Shown in pieces: positions 34,701-47,485 of a DNA stretch of 64,000 bases; the stretch's first letter is position 1, and each line of letters begins with the position of its first letter. The notes under the pieces were generated by a model. It saw only the letters and a list, made by a program, of their open reading frames with translations, was not told the DNA's origin and did no database searches. Made by a program: the position numbers and the translations under genes. This stretch comes from Odiellus spinosus. Lineage: Eukaryota; Arthropoda; Arachnida; Opiliones; Phalangiidae. Location: assembly GCA_963920705.1 (NCBI GenBank), contig OY987230.1, forward strand, positions 496,001-560,000, written 5' to 3'.

Positions 34701-37530
34701 ATATTTTTCTTGTTTTTCAACGGATTTTTGAAAACTCTTATTATTTAGACTGTCCATTAATTGCTCTTTCGAATGACTTTGGTTTTGTCTAAATTGCAAA
34801 ATTGTGACAAATATGAAATTGGTTAAAATTAAGCAAAAACGCTTAAAAATCCAAGATTATTGGATTCAAATGGACACAAAACTTTTGAATTTTAAGCGAT
34901 TTAGACAAAATTAAGACCACTCGAAAGAGCAAATATTGGTCTATCTAAAAAACAAGAGTTTTGGAAAATCCGTTGAAAAACATGGAAAATATGGACAATT
35001 CAAAAAACATCTAATATCAAAAAGCGAATTTTTAAAATCTGAAATTTGACTATTTTGATATTGTATGATTTATTGAATTGGCCATATTTTTCTTGTTTTT
35101 AAACGGATTTTCCAAAACTCTTGTTTTTTAGAAAGACCAATATTTGCTCTTTCGAGTGGTCTTAATTTTGTCTAAATCGCTTAAAATTCAAAAGTTTTGT
35201 GTCCATTTGAATCCAATAATCTTGGATTTTTAAGCGTTTTTGCTTAATTTTAACCAATTTTATATTTGTCACAATTTTGCAATTTAGACAAAACCAAAGT
35301 CATTCGAAAGAGCAATTAATGGACAGTCTAAATAATAAGAGTTTTCAAAAATCCGTTGAAAAACAAGAAAAATGTGGACAATTCAAGAAATCATAGAATA
35401 TCAAAATAGTCAAATTTCAGATTTTCAAAATTCGCTTTTTGATATTAGATGTTTTTTGAATTGGCCATATTTTTCTTGTTTTTCAACGGATTTTTGAAAA
35501 CTCTTATTATTAAGACTGTCCATTAATTGCTCTTTCGAATGACTTTGTTTTTGTCTAAATTGCAAAATTGTGACAAATATAAAATTGGTTAAAATTAAGC
35601 AAAAACGCTTAAAAATCCAAGATTATTGGATTCAAATGGACACAAAACTTTTGATTTTTAAGCGATTTAGACAAAATTAAGACCACTCGAAAGAGCAAAT
35701 ATTGGTCTATCTGAAAATCAAGAGTTTTGGAAAATCCGTTGAAAAACATGGAAAATATGGACAATTCAAAAAACATCTAATATCAAAAAGCGAATTTTGA
35801 AAATCTGAAATTTGACTATTTTGATATTCTATGATTTCTTGAATTGGCCATATTTTTCTTGTTTTTCAACGGATTTTCCAAAACTATTGTTTTTTAGATA
35901 GACCAAAATTTGGTCTTTCGAGTGGTCTTAATTTTGTCTAAATCGCTTAAAATTCAAAAGTTTTGTGTCCATTTGAATCCAATAATCTTGGATTTTTAAG
36001 CGTTTTTGCTTAATTTTAACCAATTTTATATTTGTCACTTTTGGCAATTTAGACAAAACCAAAGTCATTCGAAAGAGCAATTAATGGACAGTCTAAATAA
36101 TAAGAGTTTTCAAAAATCCGTTGAAAAACAAGAAAAATATGGCCAATTCAAGAAATCATAGAATATCAAAATAGTCAAATTTCAGATTTTAAAAATTCGC
36201 TTTTTGATAATAGATGTTTTTTGAATTGTCCATATTTTCCATGTTTTTCAACGGATTTTCCAAAACTCTTGTTTTTTAGATAGACCAAAATTTGGTCTTT
36301 CGAGTGGTCTTAATTTTGTCTAAATCGCTTAAAAATCAAAAGTTTTGTGTCCATTTGAATCCAATAATCTTGGATTTTTAAGCGTTTTTGCTTAATTTTA
36401 ACCAATTTTATATTTGTCACAATTTTGCAATTTAGACAAAACCAAAGTCATTCGAAAGAGCAATTAATGGACAGTTTAAATAATAAGAGTTTTCAAAAAT
36501 CCGTTGAAAAACATGGAAAATATGGACAATTCAAAAAACATCTAATATGAAAAAGCGAATTTTGAAAATCTGAAATTTGACTATTTTGATATTCTATGAT
36601 TTCTTGAATTAGCCATATTTTTCTTGTTTTTCAACGGATTTTTGAAAACTCTTATTATTTAAACTGTCCATTAATTGCTCTTTCGAATGACTTTGGTTTT
36701 GTCTAAATTGCAAAATTGTGACAAATATAAAATTGGTTAAAATTAAGCAAAAACGCTTAAAAATCCAAGATTATTGGATTCAAATGGACACAAAACTTTT
36801 GAATTTTAAGCGATTTAGACAAAATTAAGACCACTCGAAAGACCAAATTTTGGTCTATCTAAAAAACAATAGTTTTGGAAAATCCGTTGAAAAACAAGAA
36901 AAATATGGCCAATTCAAGAAATCATACAATATCAAAATAGTCAAATTTCAGATTTTCAAAATTCGCTTTTTGATATTAGATGTTTTTTGAATTGTCCATA
37001 TTTTCCATGTTTTTCAACGGATTTTCCAAAACTATTGTTTTTTAGATAGACCAAAATTTGGTCTTTCGAGTGGTCTTAATTTTGTCTAAATCGCTTAAAA
37101 TTCAAAAGTTTTGTGTCCATTTGAATCCAATAATCTTGGATTTTTAAGCGTTTTTGCTTAATTTTAACCAATTTTATATTTGTCACAATTTTGCAATTTA
37201 GACAAAACCAAAGTCATTCTAAAGAGCAATTAATGGACAGTCTAAATAATAAGAGTTTTCAAAAATCCGTTGAAAAACAAGAAAAATGTGGACAATTCAA
37301 GAAATCATAGAATATCAAAATAGTCAAATTTCAGATTTTCAAAATTCGCTTTTTGATATTAGATGTTTTTTGAATTGGCCATATTTTTCTTGTTTTTCAA
37401 CGGATTTTTGAAAACTCTTATTATTAAGACTGTCCATTAATTGCTCTTTCGAATGACTTTGTTTTTGTCTAAATTGCAAAATTGTGACAAATATAAAATT
37501 GGTTAAAATTAAGCAAAAACGCTTAAAAAT
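31787..37530. repeat. Octameric higher-order repeat (3,064 bp, nearly two copies)
   Basis: First copy centres: F31787, R32149, F32553, R32915, R33298, F33702, R34064, F34468. Second copy: F34851, R35213, F35617, R35979, R36361, F36765, R37127, next F37531. Offsets are about 3,063-3,064 bp throughout. Shared rare variants are AAATATGAAATTGG just before each copy, TTGTTTTTAAACGGATTTTCC, TTTATTGAATTGGCC, TTAGAAAGACCAATATTTGC, TCTAATATGAAAAAGCG and TTGAATTAGCCATAT. The first copy has AAATTTACACAAAAC near 33720 where the second keeps AAATGGACACAAAAC. The order breaks after 37531, where R37893 replaces the expected F. Confidence 0.87.
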
Positions 37531-40500
37531 CCAAGATTATTGGATTCAAATGGACACAAAACTTTTGATTTTTAAGCGTTTTAGACAAAATTAAGACCAC
37601 TCGAAAGAGCAAATATTGGTCTATCTGAAAATCAAGAGTTTTGGAAAATCCGTTGAAAAACATGGAAAATATGGACAATTCAAAAAACATCTAATATCAA
37701 AAAGCGAATTTTGAAAATCTGAAATTTGACTATTTTGATATTCTATGATTTCTTGAATTGGCCATATTTTTCTTGTTTTTCAACGGATTTTCCAAAACTA
37801 TTGTTTTTTAGATAGACCAAAATTTGGTCTTTCGAGTGGTCTTAATTTTGTCTAAATCGCTTAAAATTCAAAAGTTTTGTGTCCATTTGAATCCAATAAT
37901 CTTGGATTTTTAAGCGTTTTTGCTTAATTTTAACCAATTTTATATTTGTCACAATTTTGCAATTTAGAAAAAACCAAAGTCATTCGAAAGAGCAATTAAT
38001 GGACAGTCTAAATAATAAGAGTTTTCAAAAATCCGTTGAAAAACAAGAAAAATATGGCCAATTCAAGAAATCATAGAATATCAAAATAGTCAAATTTCAG
38101 ATTTTCAAAATTCGCTTTTTGATATTAGATGTTTTTTGAATTGTCCATATTTTCCATGTTTTTCAACGGATTTTTGAAAACTCTTATTATTTAAACTGTC
38201 CATTAATTGCTCTTTCGAATGACTTTGGTTTTGTCTAAATTGCAAAATTGTGACAAATATAAAATTGGTTAAAATTAAGCAAAAACGCTTAAAAATCCAA
38301 GATTATTGGATTCAAATGGACACAAAACTTTTGATTTTTAAGCGATTTAGACAAAATTAAGACCACTCGAAAGAGCAAATATTGATCTATCTAAAAAACA
38401 AGAGTTTTGGAAAATCAGTTGAAAAACATGGAAAATATGGACAATTCAAAAAACATCTAAAATCAAAAAGCGAATTTTGAAAATCTGAAATTTGACTATT
38501 TTGATATTCTATGATTTCTTGAATTGTCCACATTTTTCTTGTTTTTCAACGGATTTTTGAAAACTCTTATTATTTAGACTGTCCATTAATTGCTCTTTCG
38601 AATGACTTTGGTTTTGTCTAAATTGCAAAATTGTGACAAATATAAAATTGGTTAAAATTAAGCAAAAACGCTTAAAAATCCAAGATTATTGGATTCAAAT
38701 GGACACAAAACTTTTGAATTTTAAGCGATTTAGACAAAATTAAGACCACTCGAAAGAGCAAATATTGGTCTATCTAAAAAACAAGAGTTTTGGAAAATCC
38801 GTTGAAAAACATGGAAAATATGGGCAATTCAAAAAACATCTAATATCAAAAAGCGAATTTTTAAAATCTGAAATTTGACTATTTTGATATTGTATGATTT
38901 CTTGAATTGGCCATATTTTTCTTGTTTTTCAACGGATTTTCCAAAACTATTGTTTTTTAGATAGATCAATATTTGGTCTTTCGAGTGGTCTTAATTTTGT
39001 CTAAATCGCTTAAAATTCAAAAGTTTTGTGTCCATTTGAATCCAATAATCTTGGATTTTTAAGCGTTTTTGCTTAATTTTAACCAATTTTATATTTGTCA
39101 CAATTTTGCAATTTAGACAAAACCAAAGTCATTCGAAAGAGCAATTAATGGACAGTTTAAATAATAAGAGTTTTCAAAAATCCGTTGAAAAACATGGAAA
39201 ATATGGCCAATTCAAGAAATCATAGAATATCAAAATAGTCAAATTTCAGATTTTCAAAATTCGCTTTTTGATATTAGATGTTTTTTGAATTGTCCATATT
39301 TTCCATGTTTTTCAACGGATTTTCCAAAACTCTTGTTTTTTAGATAGACCAAAATTTGGTCTTTCGAGTGGTCTTAATTTTGTCTAAATCGCTTAAAATT
39401 CAAAAGTTTTGTGTCCATTTGAATCCAATAATCTTGGATTTTTAAGCGTTTTTGCTTAATTTTAACCAATTTTATATTTGTCACAATTTTGCAATTTAGA
39501 CAAAACCAAAGTCATTCGAAAGAGCAATTAATGGACAGTCTAAATAATAAGAGTTTTCAAAAATCCGTTGAAAAACAAGAAAAATGTGGACAATTCAAGA
39601 AATCATAGAATATCAAAATAGTCAAATTTCAGATTTTCAAAATTCGCTTTTTGATATTAGATGTTTTTTGAATTGGCCATATTTTTCTTGTTTTTCAACG
39701 GATTTTTGAAAACTCTTATTATTAAGACTGTCCATTAATTGCTCTTTCGAATGACTTTGTTTTTGTCTAAATTGCAAAATTGTGACAAATATAAAATTGG
39801 TTAAAATTAAGCAAAAACGCTTAAAAATCCAAGATTATTGGATTCAAATGGACACAAAACTTTTGATTTTTAAGCGTTTTAGACAAAATTAAGACCACTC
39901 GAAAGAGCAAATATTGGTCTATCTGAAAATCAAGAGTTTTGGAAAATCCGTTGAAAAACATGGAAAATATGGACAATTCAAAAAACATCTAATATCAAAA
40001 AGCGAATTTTGAAAATCTGAAATTTGACTATTTTGATATTCTATGATTTCTTGAATTGGCCATATTTTTCTTGTTTTTCAACGGATTTTCCAAAACTATT
40101 GTTTTTTAGATAGACCAAAATTTGGTCTTTCGAGTGGTCTTAATTTTGTCTAAATCGCTTAAAATTCAAAAGTTTTGTGTCCATTTGAATCCAATAATCT
40201 TGGATTTTTAAGCGTTTTTGCTTAATTTTAACCAATTTTATATTTGTCACAATTTTGCAATTTAGACAAAACCAAAGTCATTCGAAAGAGCAATTAATGG
40301 ACAGTCTAAATAATAAGAGTTTTCAAAAATCCGTTGAAAAACAAGAAAAATGTGGACAATTCAAGAAATCATAGAATATCAAAATAGTCAAATTTCAGAT
40401 TTTCAAAATTCGCTTTTTGATATTAGATGTTTTTTGAATTGGCCATATTTTTCTTGTTTTTCAACGGATTTTTGAAAACTCTTATTATTAAGACTGTCCA

Positions 40501-42126
40501 TTAATTGCTCTTTCGAATGACTTTGTTTTTGTCTAAATTGCAAAATTGTGACAAATATAAAATTGGTTAAAATTAAGCAAAAACCCTTAAAAATCCAAGA
40601 TTATTGGATTCAAATGGACACAAAACTTTTGATTTTTAAGCGTTTTAGACAAAATTAAGACCACTCGAAAGAGCAAATATTGGTCTATCTGAAAATCAAG
40701 AGTTTTGGAAAATCCGTTGAAAAACATGGAAAATATGGACAATTCAAAAAACATCTAATATCAAAAAGCGAATTTTGAAAATCTGAAATTTGACTATTTT
40801 GATATTCTATGATTTCTTGAATTGGCCATATTTTTCTTGTTTTTCAACGGATTTTCCAAAACTATTGTTTTTTAGATAGACCAAAATTTGGTCTTTCGAG
40901 TGGTCTTAATTTTGTCTAAATCGCTTAAAATTCAAAAGTTTTGTGTCCATTTGAATCCAATAATCTTGGATTTTTAAGCGTTTTTGCTTAATTTTAACCA
41001 ATTTTATATTTGTCACAATTTTGCAATTTAGAAAAAACCAAAGTCATTCGAAAGAGCAATTAATGGACAGTCTAAATAATAAGAGTTTTCAAAAATCCGT
41101 TGAAAAACAAGAAAAATATGGCCAATTCAAGAAATCATAGAATATCAAAATAGTCAAATTTCAGATTTTCAAAATTCGCTTTTTGATATTAGATGTTTTT
41201 TGAATTGTCCATATTTTCCATGTTTTTCAACGGATTTTTGAAAACTCTTATTATTTAAACTGTCCATTAATTGCTCTTTCGAATGACTTTGGTTTTGTCT
41301 AAATTGCAAAATTGTGACAAATATAAAATTGGTTAAAATTAAGCAAAAACGCTTAAAAATCCAAGATTATTGGATTCAAATGGACACAAAACTTTTGATT
41401 TTTAAGCGATTTAGACAAAATTAAGACCACTCGAAAGAGCAAATATTGATCTATCTAAAAAACAAGAGTTTTGGAAAATCAGTTGAAAAACATGGAAAAT
41501 ATGGACAATTCAAAAAACATCTAAAATCAAAAAGCGAATTTTGAAAATCTGAAATTTGACTATTTTGATATTCTATGATTTCTTGAATTGTCCACATTTT
41601 TCTTGTTTTTCAACGGATTTTTGAAAACTCTTATTATTTAGACTGTCCATTAATTGCTCTTTCGAATGACTTTGGTTTTGTCTAAATTGCAAAATTGTGA
41701 CAAATATAAAATTGGTTAAAATTAAGCAAAAACGCTTAAAAATCCAAGATTATTGGATTCAAATGGACACAAAACTTTTGAATTTTAAGCGATTTAGACA
41801 AAATTAAGACCACTCGAAAGACCAAATTTTGGTCTATCTAAAAAACAAGAGTTTTGGAAAATCCGTTGAAAAACATGGAAAATATGGACAATTCAAAAAA
41901 CATCTAATATCAAAAAGCGAATTTTGAAAATCTGAAATTTGACTATTTTGATATTCTATGATTTCTTGAATTGGCCATATTTTCCATGTTTTTCAACGGA
42001 TTTTTGAAAACTCTTATTATTTAAACTGTCCATTAATTGCTCTTTCGAATGACTTTGGTTTTGTCTAAATTGCAAAATTGTGACAAATATAAAATTGGTT
42101 AAAATTAAGCAAAAACGCTTAAAAAT
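37531..42126. repeat. Second long-period repeat (3,065 bp) with an inner 766-bp dimer
   Basis: Centres are F37531, R37893, F38297, F38680, R39042, R39425, F39829, R40191, F40595, R40957, F41361, F41744 and the next F42127. The stretches 37531-38679 and 40595-41743 are close copies 3,065 bp apart, marked by AAGCGTTTTAGAC, TTTAGAAAAAACCAAAG, AATATTGATCTATC, AAAATCAGTTGAAAAAC and CATCTAAAATCAAAAAGCG. Within the segment, the B-B plus A-A pair at 39425 recurs at 40191 (766 bp later), also with AAGCGTTTTAGAC. The F unit at 41744 ends its core with a hybrid of q and p tips (TTGGCCATATTTTCCATG). Confidence 0.85.
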
Positions 42127-45100
42127 CCAAGATTATTGGATTCAAATGGACACAAAACTTTTGAATTTTAAGCGATTTAGACAAAATTAAGACCACTCGA
42201 AAGACCAAATATTGATCTATCTAAAAAACAATAGTTTTGGAAAATCCGTTGAAAAACAAGAAAAATATGGCCAATTCAAGAAATCATACAATATCAAAAT
42301 AGTCAAATTTCAGATTTTAAAAATTCGCTTTTTGATATTAGATGTTTTTTGAATTGTCCATATTTTCCATGTTTTTCAACGGATTTCCAAAACTCTTGTT
42401 TTTTAGATAGACCAATATTTGCTCTTTCGAGTGGTCTTAATTTTGTCTAAATCGCTTAAAATTCAAAAGTTTTGTGTCCATTTGAATCCAATAATCTTGG
42501 ATTTTTAAGCGTTTTTGCTTAATTTTAACCAATTTTATATTTGTCACAATTTTGCAATTTAGACAAAACCAAAGTCATTCGAAAGAGCAATTAATGGACA
42601 GTCTAAATAATAAGAGTTTTCAAAAATCCGTTGAAAAACAAGAAAAATTTGGACAATTCAAGAAATCATACAATATCAAAATAGTCAAATTTCAGATTTT
42701 CAAAATTCGCTTTTTGATATTAGATGTTTTTTGAATTGGCCATATTTTTCTTGTTTTTCAACGGATTTTTGAAAACTCTTATTATTAAGACTGTCCATTA
42801 ATTGCTCTTTCGAATGACTTTGTTTTTGTCTAAATTGCAAAATTGTGACAAATATAAAATTGGTTAAAATTAAGCAAAAACGCTTAAAAATCCAAGATTA
42901 TTGGATTCAAATGGACACAAAACTTTTGATTTTTAAGCGATTTAGACAAAATTAAGACCACTCGAAAGAGCAAATATTGGTCTATCTGAAAATCAAGAGT
43001 TTTGGAAAATCCGTTGAAAAACATGGAAAATATGGACAATTCAAAAAACATCTAATATCAAAAAGCGAATTCTGAAAATCTGAAATTTGACTATTTTGAT
43101 ATTCTATGATTTCTTGAATTGGCCATATTTTTCTTGTTTTTCAACGGATTTTTGAAAACTCTTATTATTTAGACTGTCCATTAATTGCTCTTTCGAATGA
43201 CTTTGGTTTTGTCTAAATTGCCAAAACGTGACAAATATAAAATTGGTTAAAATTAAGCAAAAACGCTTAAAAATCCAAGATTATTGGATTCAAATGGACA
43301 CAAAACTTTTGAATTTTAAGCGATTTAGACAAAATTAAGACCACTCGAAAGACCAAATTTTGGTCTATCTAAAAAACAATAGTTTTGGAAAATCCGTTGA
43401 AAAACAAGAAAAATATGGCCAATTCAAGAAATCATAGAATATCAAAATAGTCAAATTTCAGATTTTCAAAATTCGCTTTTTGATATTAGATGTTTTTTGA
43501 ATTGTCCATATTTTCCATGTTTTTCAACGGATTTTCCAAAACTCTTGATTTTCAGATAGACCAATATTTGCTCTTTCGAGTGGTCTTAATTTTGTCTAAA
43601 TCGCTTAAAAATCAAAAGTTTAGTGTCCATTTGAATCCAATAATCTTGGATTTTTAGCGTTTTTGCTTAATTTTAACCAATTTTATATTTGTCACAATTT
43701 TGCAATTTAGACAAAAACAAAGTCATTCGAAAGAGCAATTAATGGACAGTCTTAATAATAAGAGTTTTCAAAAATCCGTTGAAAAACAAGAAAAATATGG
43801 CCAATTCAAAAAACATCTAATATCAAAAAGCGAATTTTGAAAATCTGAAATTTGACTATTTTGATATTCTATGATTTCTTGAATTGTCCACATTTTTCTT
43901 GTTTTTCAACGTATTTTTGAAAACTCTTATTATTTAGACTGTCCATTAATTGCTCTTTCGAATGACTTTGGTTTTGTCTAAATTGCAAAATTGTGACAAA
44001 TATAAAATTGGTTAAAATTAAGCAAAAACGCTTAAAAATCCAAGATTATTGGATTCAAATGGACACAAAACTTTTGAATTTTAAGCGATTTAGACAAAAT
44101 TAAGACCACTCGAAAGAGCAAATATTGGTCTATCTAAAAAACAAGAGTTTTGGAAAATCCGTTGAAAAACATGGAAAATATGGACAATTCAAAAAACAAC
44201 TAATATCAAAAAGCGAATTTTGAAAATCTGAAATTTGACTATTTTGATATTCTATGATTTCTTGAATTGGCCATATTTTTCTTGTTTTTCAACGGATTTT
44301 TGAAAACTCTTATTATTTAGACTGTCCATTAATTGCTCTTTAGAATGACTTTGGTTTTGTCTAAATTGCCAAAATGTGACAAATATAAAATTGGTTAAAA
44401 TTAAGCAAAAACGCTTAAAAATCCAAGATTATTGGATTCAAATGGACACAAAACTTTTGAATTTTAAGCGATTTAGACAAAGTTAAGACCACTCGAAAGA
44501 CCAAATTTTGGTCTATCTAAAAAACAATAGTTTTGGAAAATCCGTTGAAAAACAAGAAAAATATGGCCAATTCAAGAAATCATACAATATCAAAATAGTA
44601 AAATTTCAGATTTTAAAAATTCGCTTTTTGATATTAGATGTTTTTTGAATTGTCCATATTTTCCATGTTTTTCAACGGATTTTCCAAAACTCTTGTTTTT
44701 TAGATAGACCAATATTTGCTCTTTCGAGTGGTCTTAATTTTGTCTAAATCGCTTAAAATTCAAAAATTTTGTGTCCATTTGAATCCAATAATCTTGGATT
44801 TTTAAGCGTTTTTGCTTAATTTTAACCAATTTTATATTTGTCACAATTTTGCAATTTAGACAAAACCAAAGTCATTCGAAAGAGCAATTAATGGACAGTC
44901 TAAATAATAAGAGTTTTCAAAAATCCGTTGAAAAACAAGAAAAATGTGGACAATTCAAGAAATCATAGAATATCAAAATAGTCAAATTTCAGATTTTCAA
45001 AATTCGCTTTTTGATATTAGATGTTTTTTTAATTGGCCATATTTTTCTTGTTTTTCAACGGATTTTTGAAAACTCTTATTATTAAGACTGTCCATTAATT

Positions 45101-45188
45101 GCTCTTTCGAATGACTTTGTTTTTGTCTAAATTGCAAAATTGTGACAAATATAAAATTGGTTAAAATTAAGCAAAAACGCTTAAAAAT
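42127..45188. repeat. Array segment with F-F-R trimer order
   Basis: Centres are F42127, R42488, F42892, F43275, R43637, F44040, F44423, R44785 and the next F45189. The order F-F-R repeats at 42892 and 44040 with 1,148-bp spacing. The arm B before 43275 has GCCAAAACGTGAC and that before 44423 has GCCAAAATGTGAC. The copies are looser than other trimers: the B-B unit at 43637 carries ACAAAAACAAAGTC, while that at 44785 carries ACAAAACCAAAGTC and AAATGTGGACAATTC. A one-base loss gives TTTTTAGCGTTTTTGC just after the centre at 43637. Confidence 0.8.
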
Positions 45189-47485
45189 CCAAGATTATTG
45201 GATTCAAATGGACACAAAACTTTTGATTTTTAAGCGATTTAGACAAAATTAAGACCACTCGAAAGAGCAAATATTGGTCTATCTGAAAATCAAGAGTTTT
45301 GGAAAATCCGTTGAAAAACATGGAAAATATGGACAATTCAAAAAACATCTAATATCAAAAAGCGAATTTTGAAAATCTGAAATTTGACTATTTTGATATT
45401 GTATGATTTCTTGAATTGGCCATATTTTTCTTGTTTTTCAACGGATTTTCCAAAACTATTGTTTTTTAGATAGACCAAAATTTGGTCTTTCGAGTGGTCT
45501 TAATTTTGTCTAAATCGCTTAAAAATCAAAAGTTTTGTGTCCATTTGAATCCAATAATCTTGGATTTTTAAGCGTTTTTGCTTAATTTTAACCAATTTTA
45601 TATTTGTCACGTTTTGGCAATTTAGACAAAACCAAAGTCATTCGAAAGAGCAATTAATGGACAGTCTAAATAATAAGAGTTTTCAAAAATCCGTTGAAAA
45701 ACAAGAAAAATATGGCCAATTCAAGAAATCATAGAATATCAAAATAGTCAAATTTCAGATTTTCAAAATTCGCTTTTTGATATTAGATGTTTTATGAATT
45801 GTCCATATTTTCCATGTTTTTCAACGGATTTTCCAAAAATCTTGTTTTTTAGATAGACCAATATTTGCTCTTTCGAGTGGTCTTAATTTTGTCTAAATCG
45901 CTTAAAATTCAAAAGTTTTGTTTCCATTTGAATCCAATAATCTTGGATTTTTAAGCGTTTTTGCTTAATTTTAACCAATTTTATATTTGTCACGTTTTGG
46001 CAATTTAGACAAAACAAAAGTCATTCGAAAGAGCAATTAATGGACAGTCTAAATAATAAGAGTTTTCAAAAATCCGTTAAAAACAAGAAAAATATGGCCA
46101 ATTCAAGAAATCATAGAATATCAAAATAGTCAAATTTCAGATTTTCAAAATTCGCTTTTTGATATTAGATGTTTTTTGAATTGTCCATATTTTCCATGTT
46201 TTTCAACGGATTTTTGAAAACTCTTATTATTAAGACTGTCCATTAATTGCTCTTTCGAATGACTTTGTTTTTGTCTAAATTGCAAAATTGTGACAAATAT
46301 AAAATTGGTTAAAATTAAGCAAAAACGCTTAAAAATCCAAGATTATTGGATTCAAATGGACACAAAACTTTTGATTTTTAAGCGATTTAGACAAAATTAA
46401 GACCACTCGAAAGAGCAAATATTGGTCTATCTGAAAATCAAGAGTTTTGGAAAATCCGTTGAAAAACATGGAAAATATGGACAATTCAAAAAACATCTAA
46501 TATCAAAAAGCGAATTTTGAAAATCTGAAATTTGACTATTTTGATATTGTATGATTTCTTGAATTGGCCATATTTTTCTTGTTTTTCAACGGATTTTCCA
46601 AAACTATTGTTTTTTAGATAGACCAAAATTTGGTCTTTCGAGTGGTCTTAATTTTGTCTAAATCGCTTAAAAATCAAAAGTTTTGTGTCCATTTGAATCC
46701 AATAATCTTGGATTTTTAAGCGTTTTTGCTTAATTTTAACCAATTTTATATTTGTCACGTTTTGGCAATTTAGACAAAACCAAAGTCATTCGAAAGAGCA
46801 ATTAATGGACAGTCTAAATAATAAGAGTTTTCAAAAATCCGTTGAAAAACAAGAAAAATATGGCCAATTCAAGAAATCATAGAATATCAAAATAGTCAAA
46901 TTTCAGATTTTCAAAATTCGCTTTTTGATATTAGATGTTTTATGAATTGTCCATATTTTCCATGTTTTTCAACGGATTTTCCAAAAATCTTGTTTTTTAG
47001 ATAGACCAATATTTGCTCTTTCGAGTGGTCTTAATTTTGTCTAAATCGCTTAAAATTCAAAAGTTTTGTTTCCATTTGAATCCAATAATCTTGGATTTTT
47101 AAGCGTTTTTGCTTAATTTTAACCAATTTTATATTTGTCACGTTTTGGCAATTTAGACAAAACAAAAGTCATTCGAAAGAGCAATTAATGGACAGTCTAA
47201 ATAATAAGAGTTTTCAAAAATCCGTTGAAAAACAAGAAAAATATGGCCAATTCAAGAAATCATAGAATATCAAAATAGTCAAATTTCAGATTTTCAAAAT
47301 TCGCTTTTTGATATTAGATGTTTTTTGAATTGTCCATATTTTCCATGTTTTTCAACGGATTTTTGAAAACTCTTATTATTAAGACTGTCCATTAATTGCT
47401 CTTTCGAATGACTTTGTTTTTGTCTAAATTGCAAAATTGTGACAAATATAAAATTGGTTAAAATTAAGCAAAAACGCTTAAAAAT
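45189..47485. repeat. Trimeric higher-order repeat F-R-R (1,148 bp, two copies)
   Basis: Centres are F45189, R45551, R45934, then F46337, R46699, R47082 and the next F47486. Both copies carry the rare variants GTTTTATGAATTGTCC, TTCCAAAAATCTTG, GTTTTGTTTCCATTTG and ACAAAACAAAAGTCATTCG. A one-base difference is visible at about 46077, where CCGTTAAAAACAAG in the first copy faces CCGTTGAAAAACAAG in the second. The very high similarity points to a recent duplication. Confidence 0.9.
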
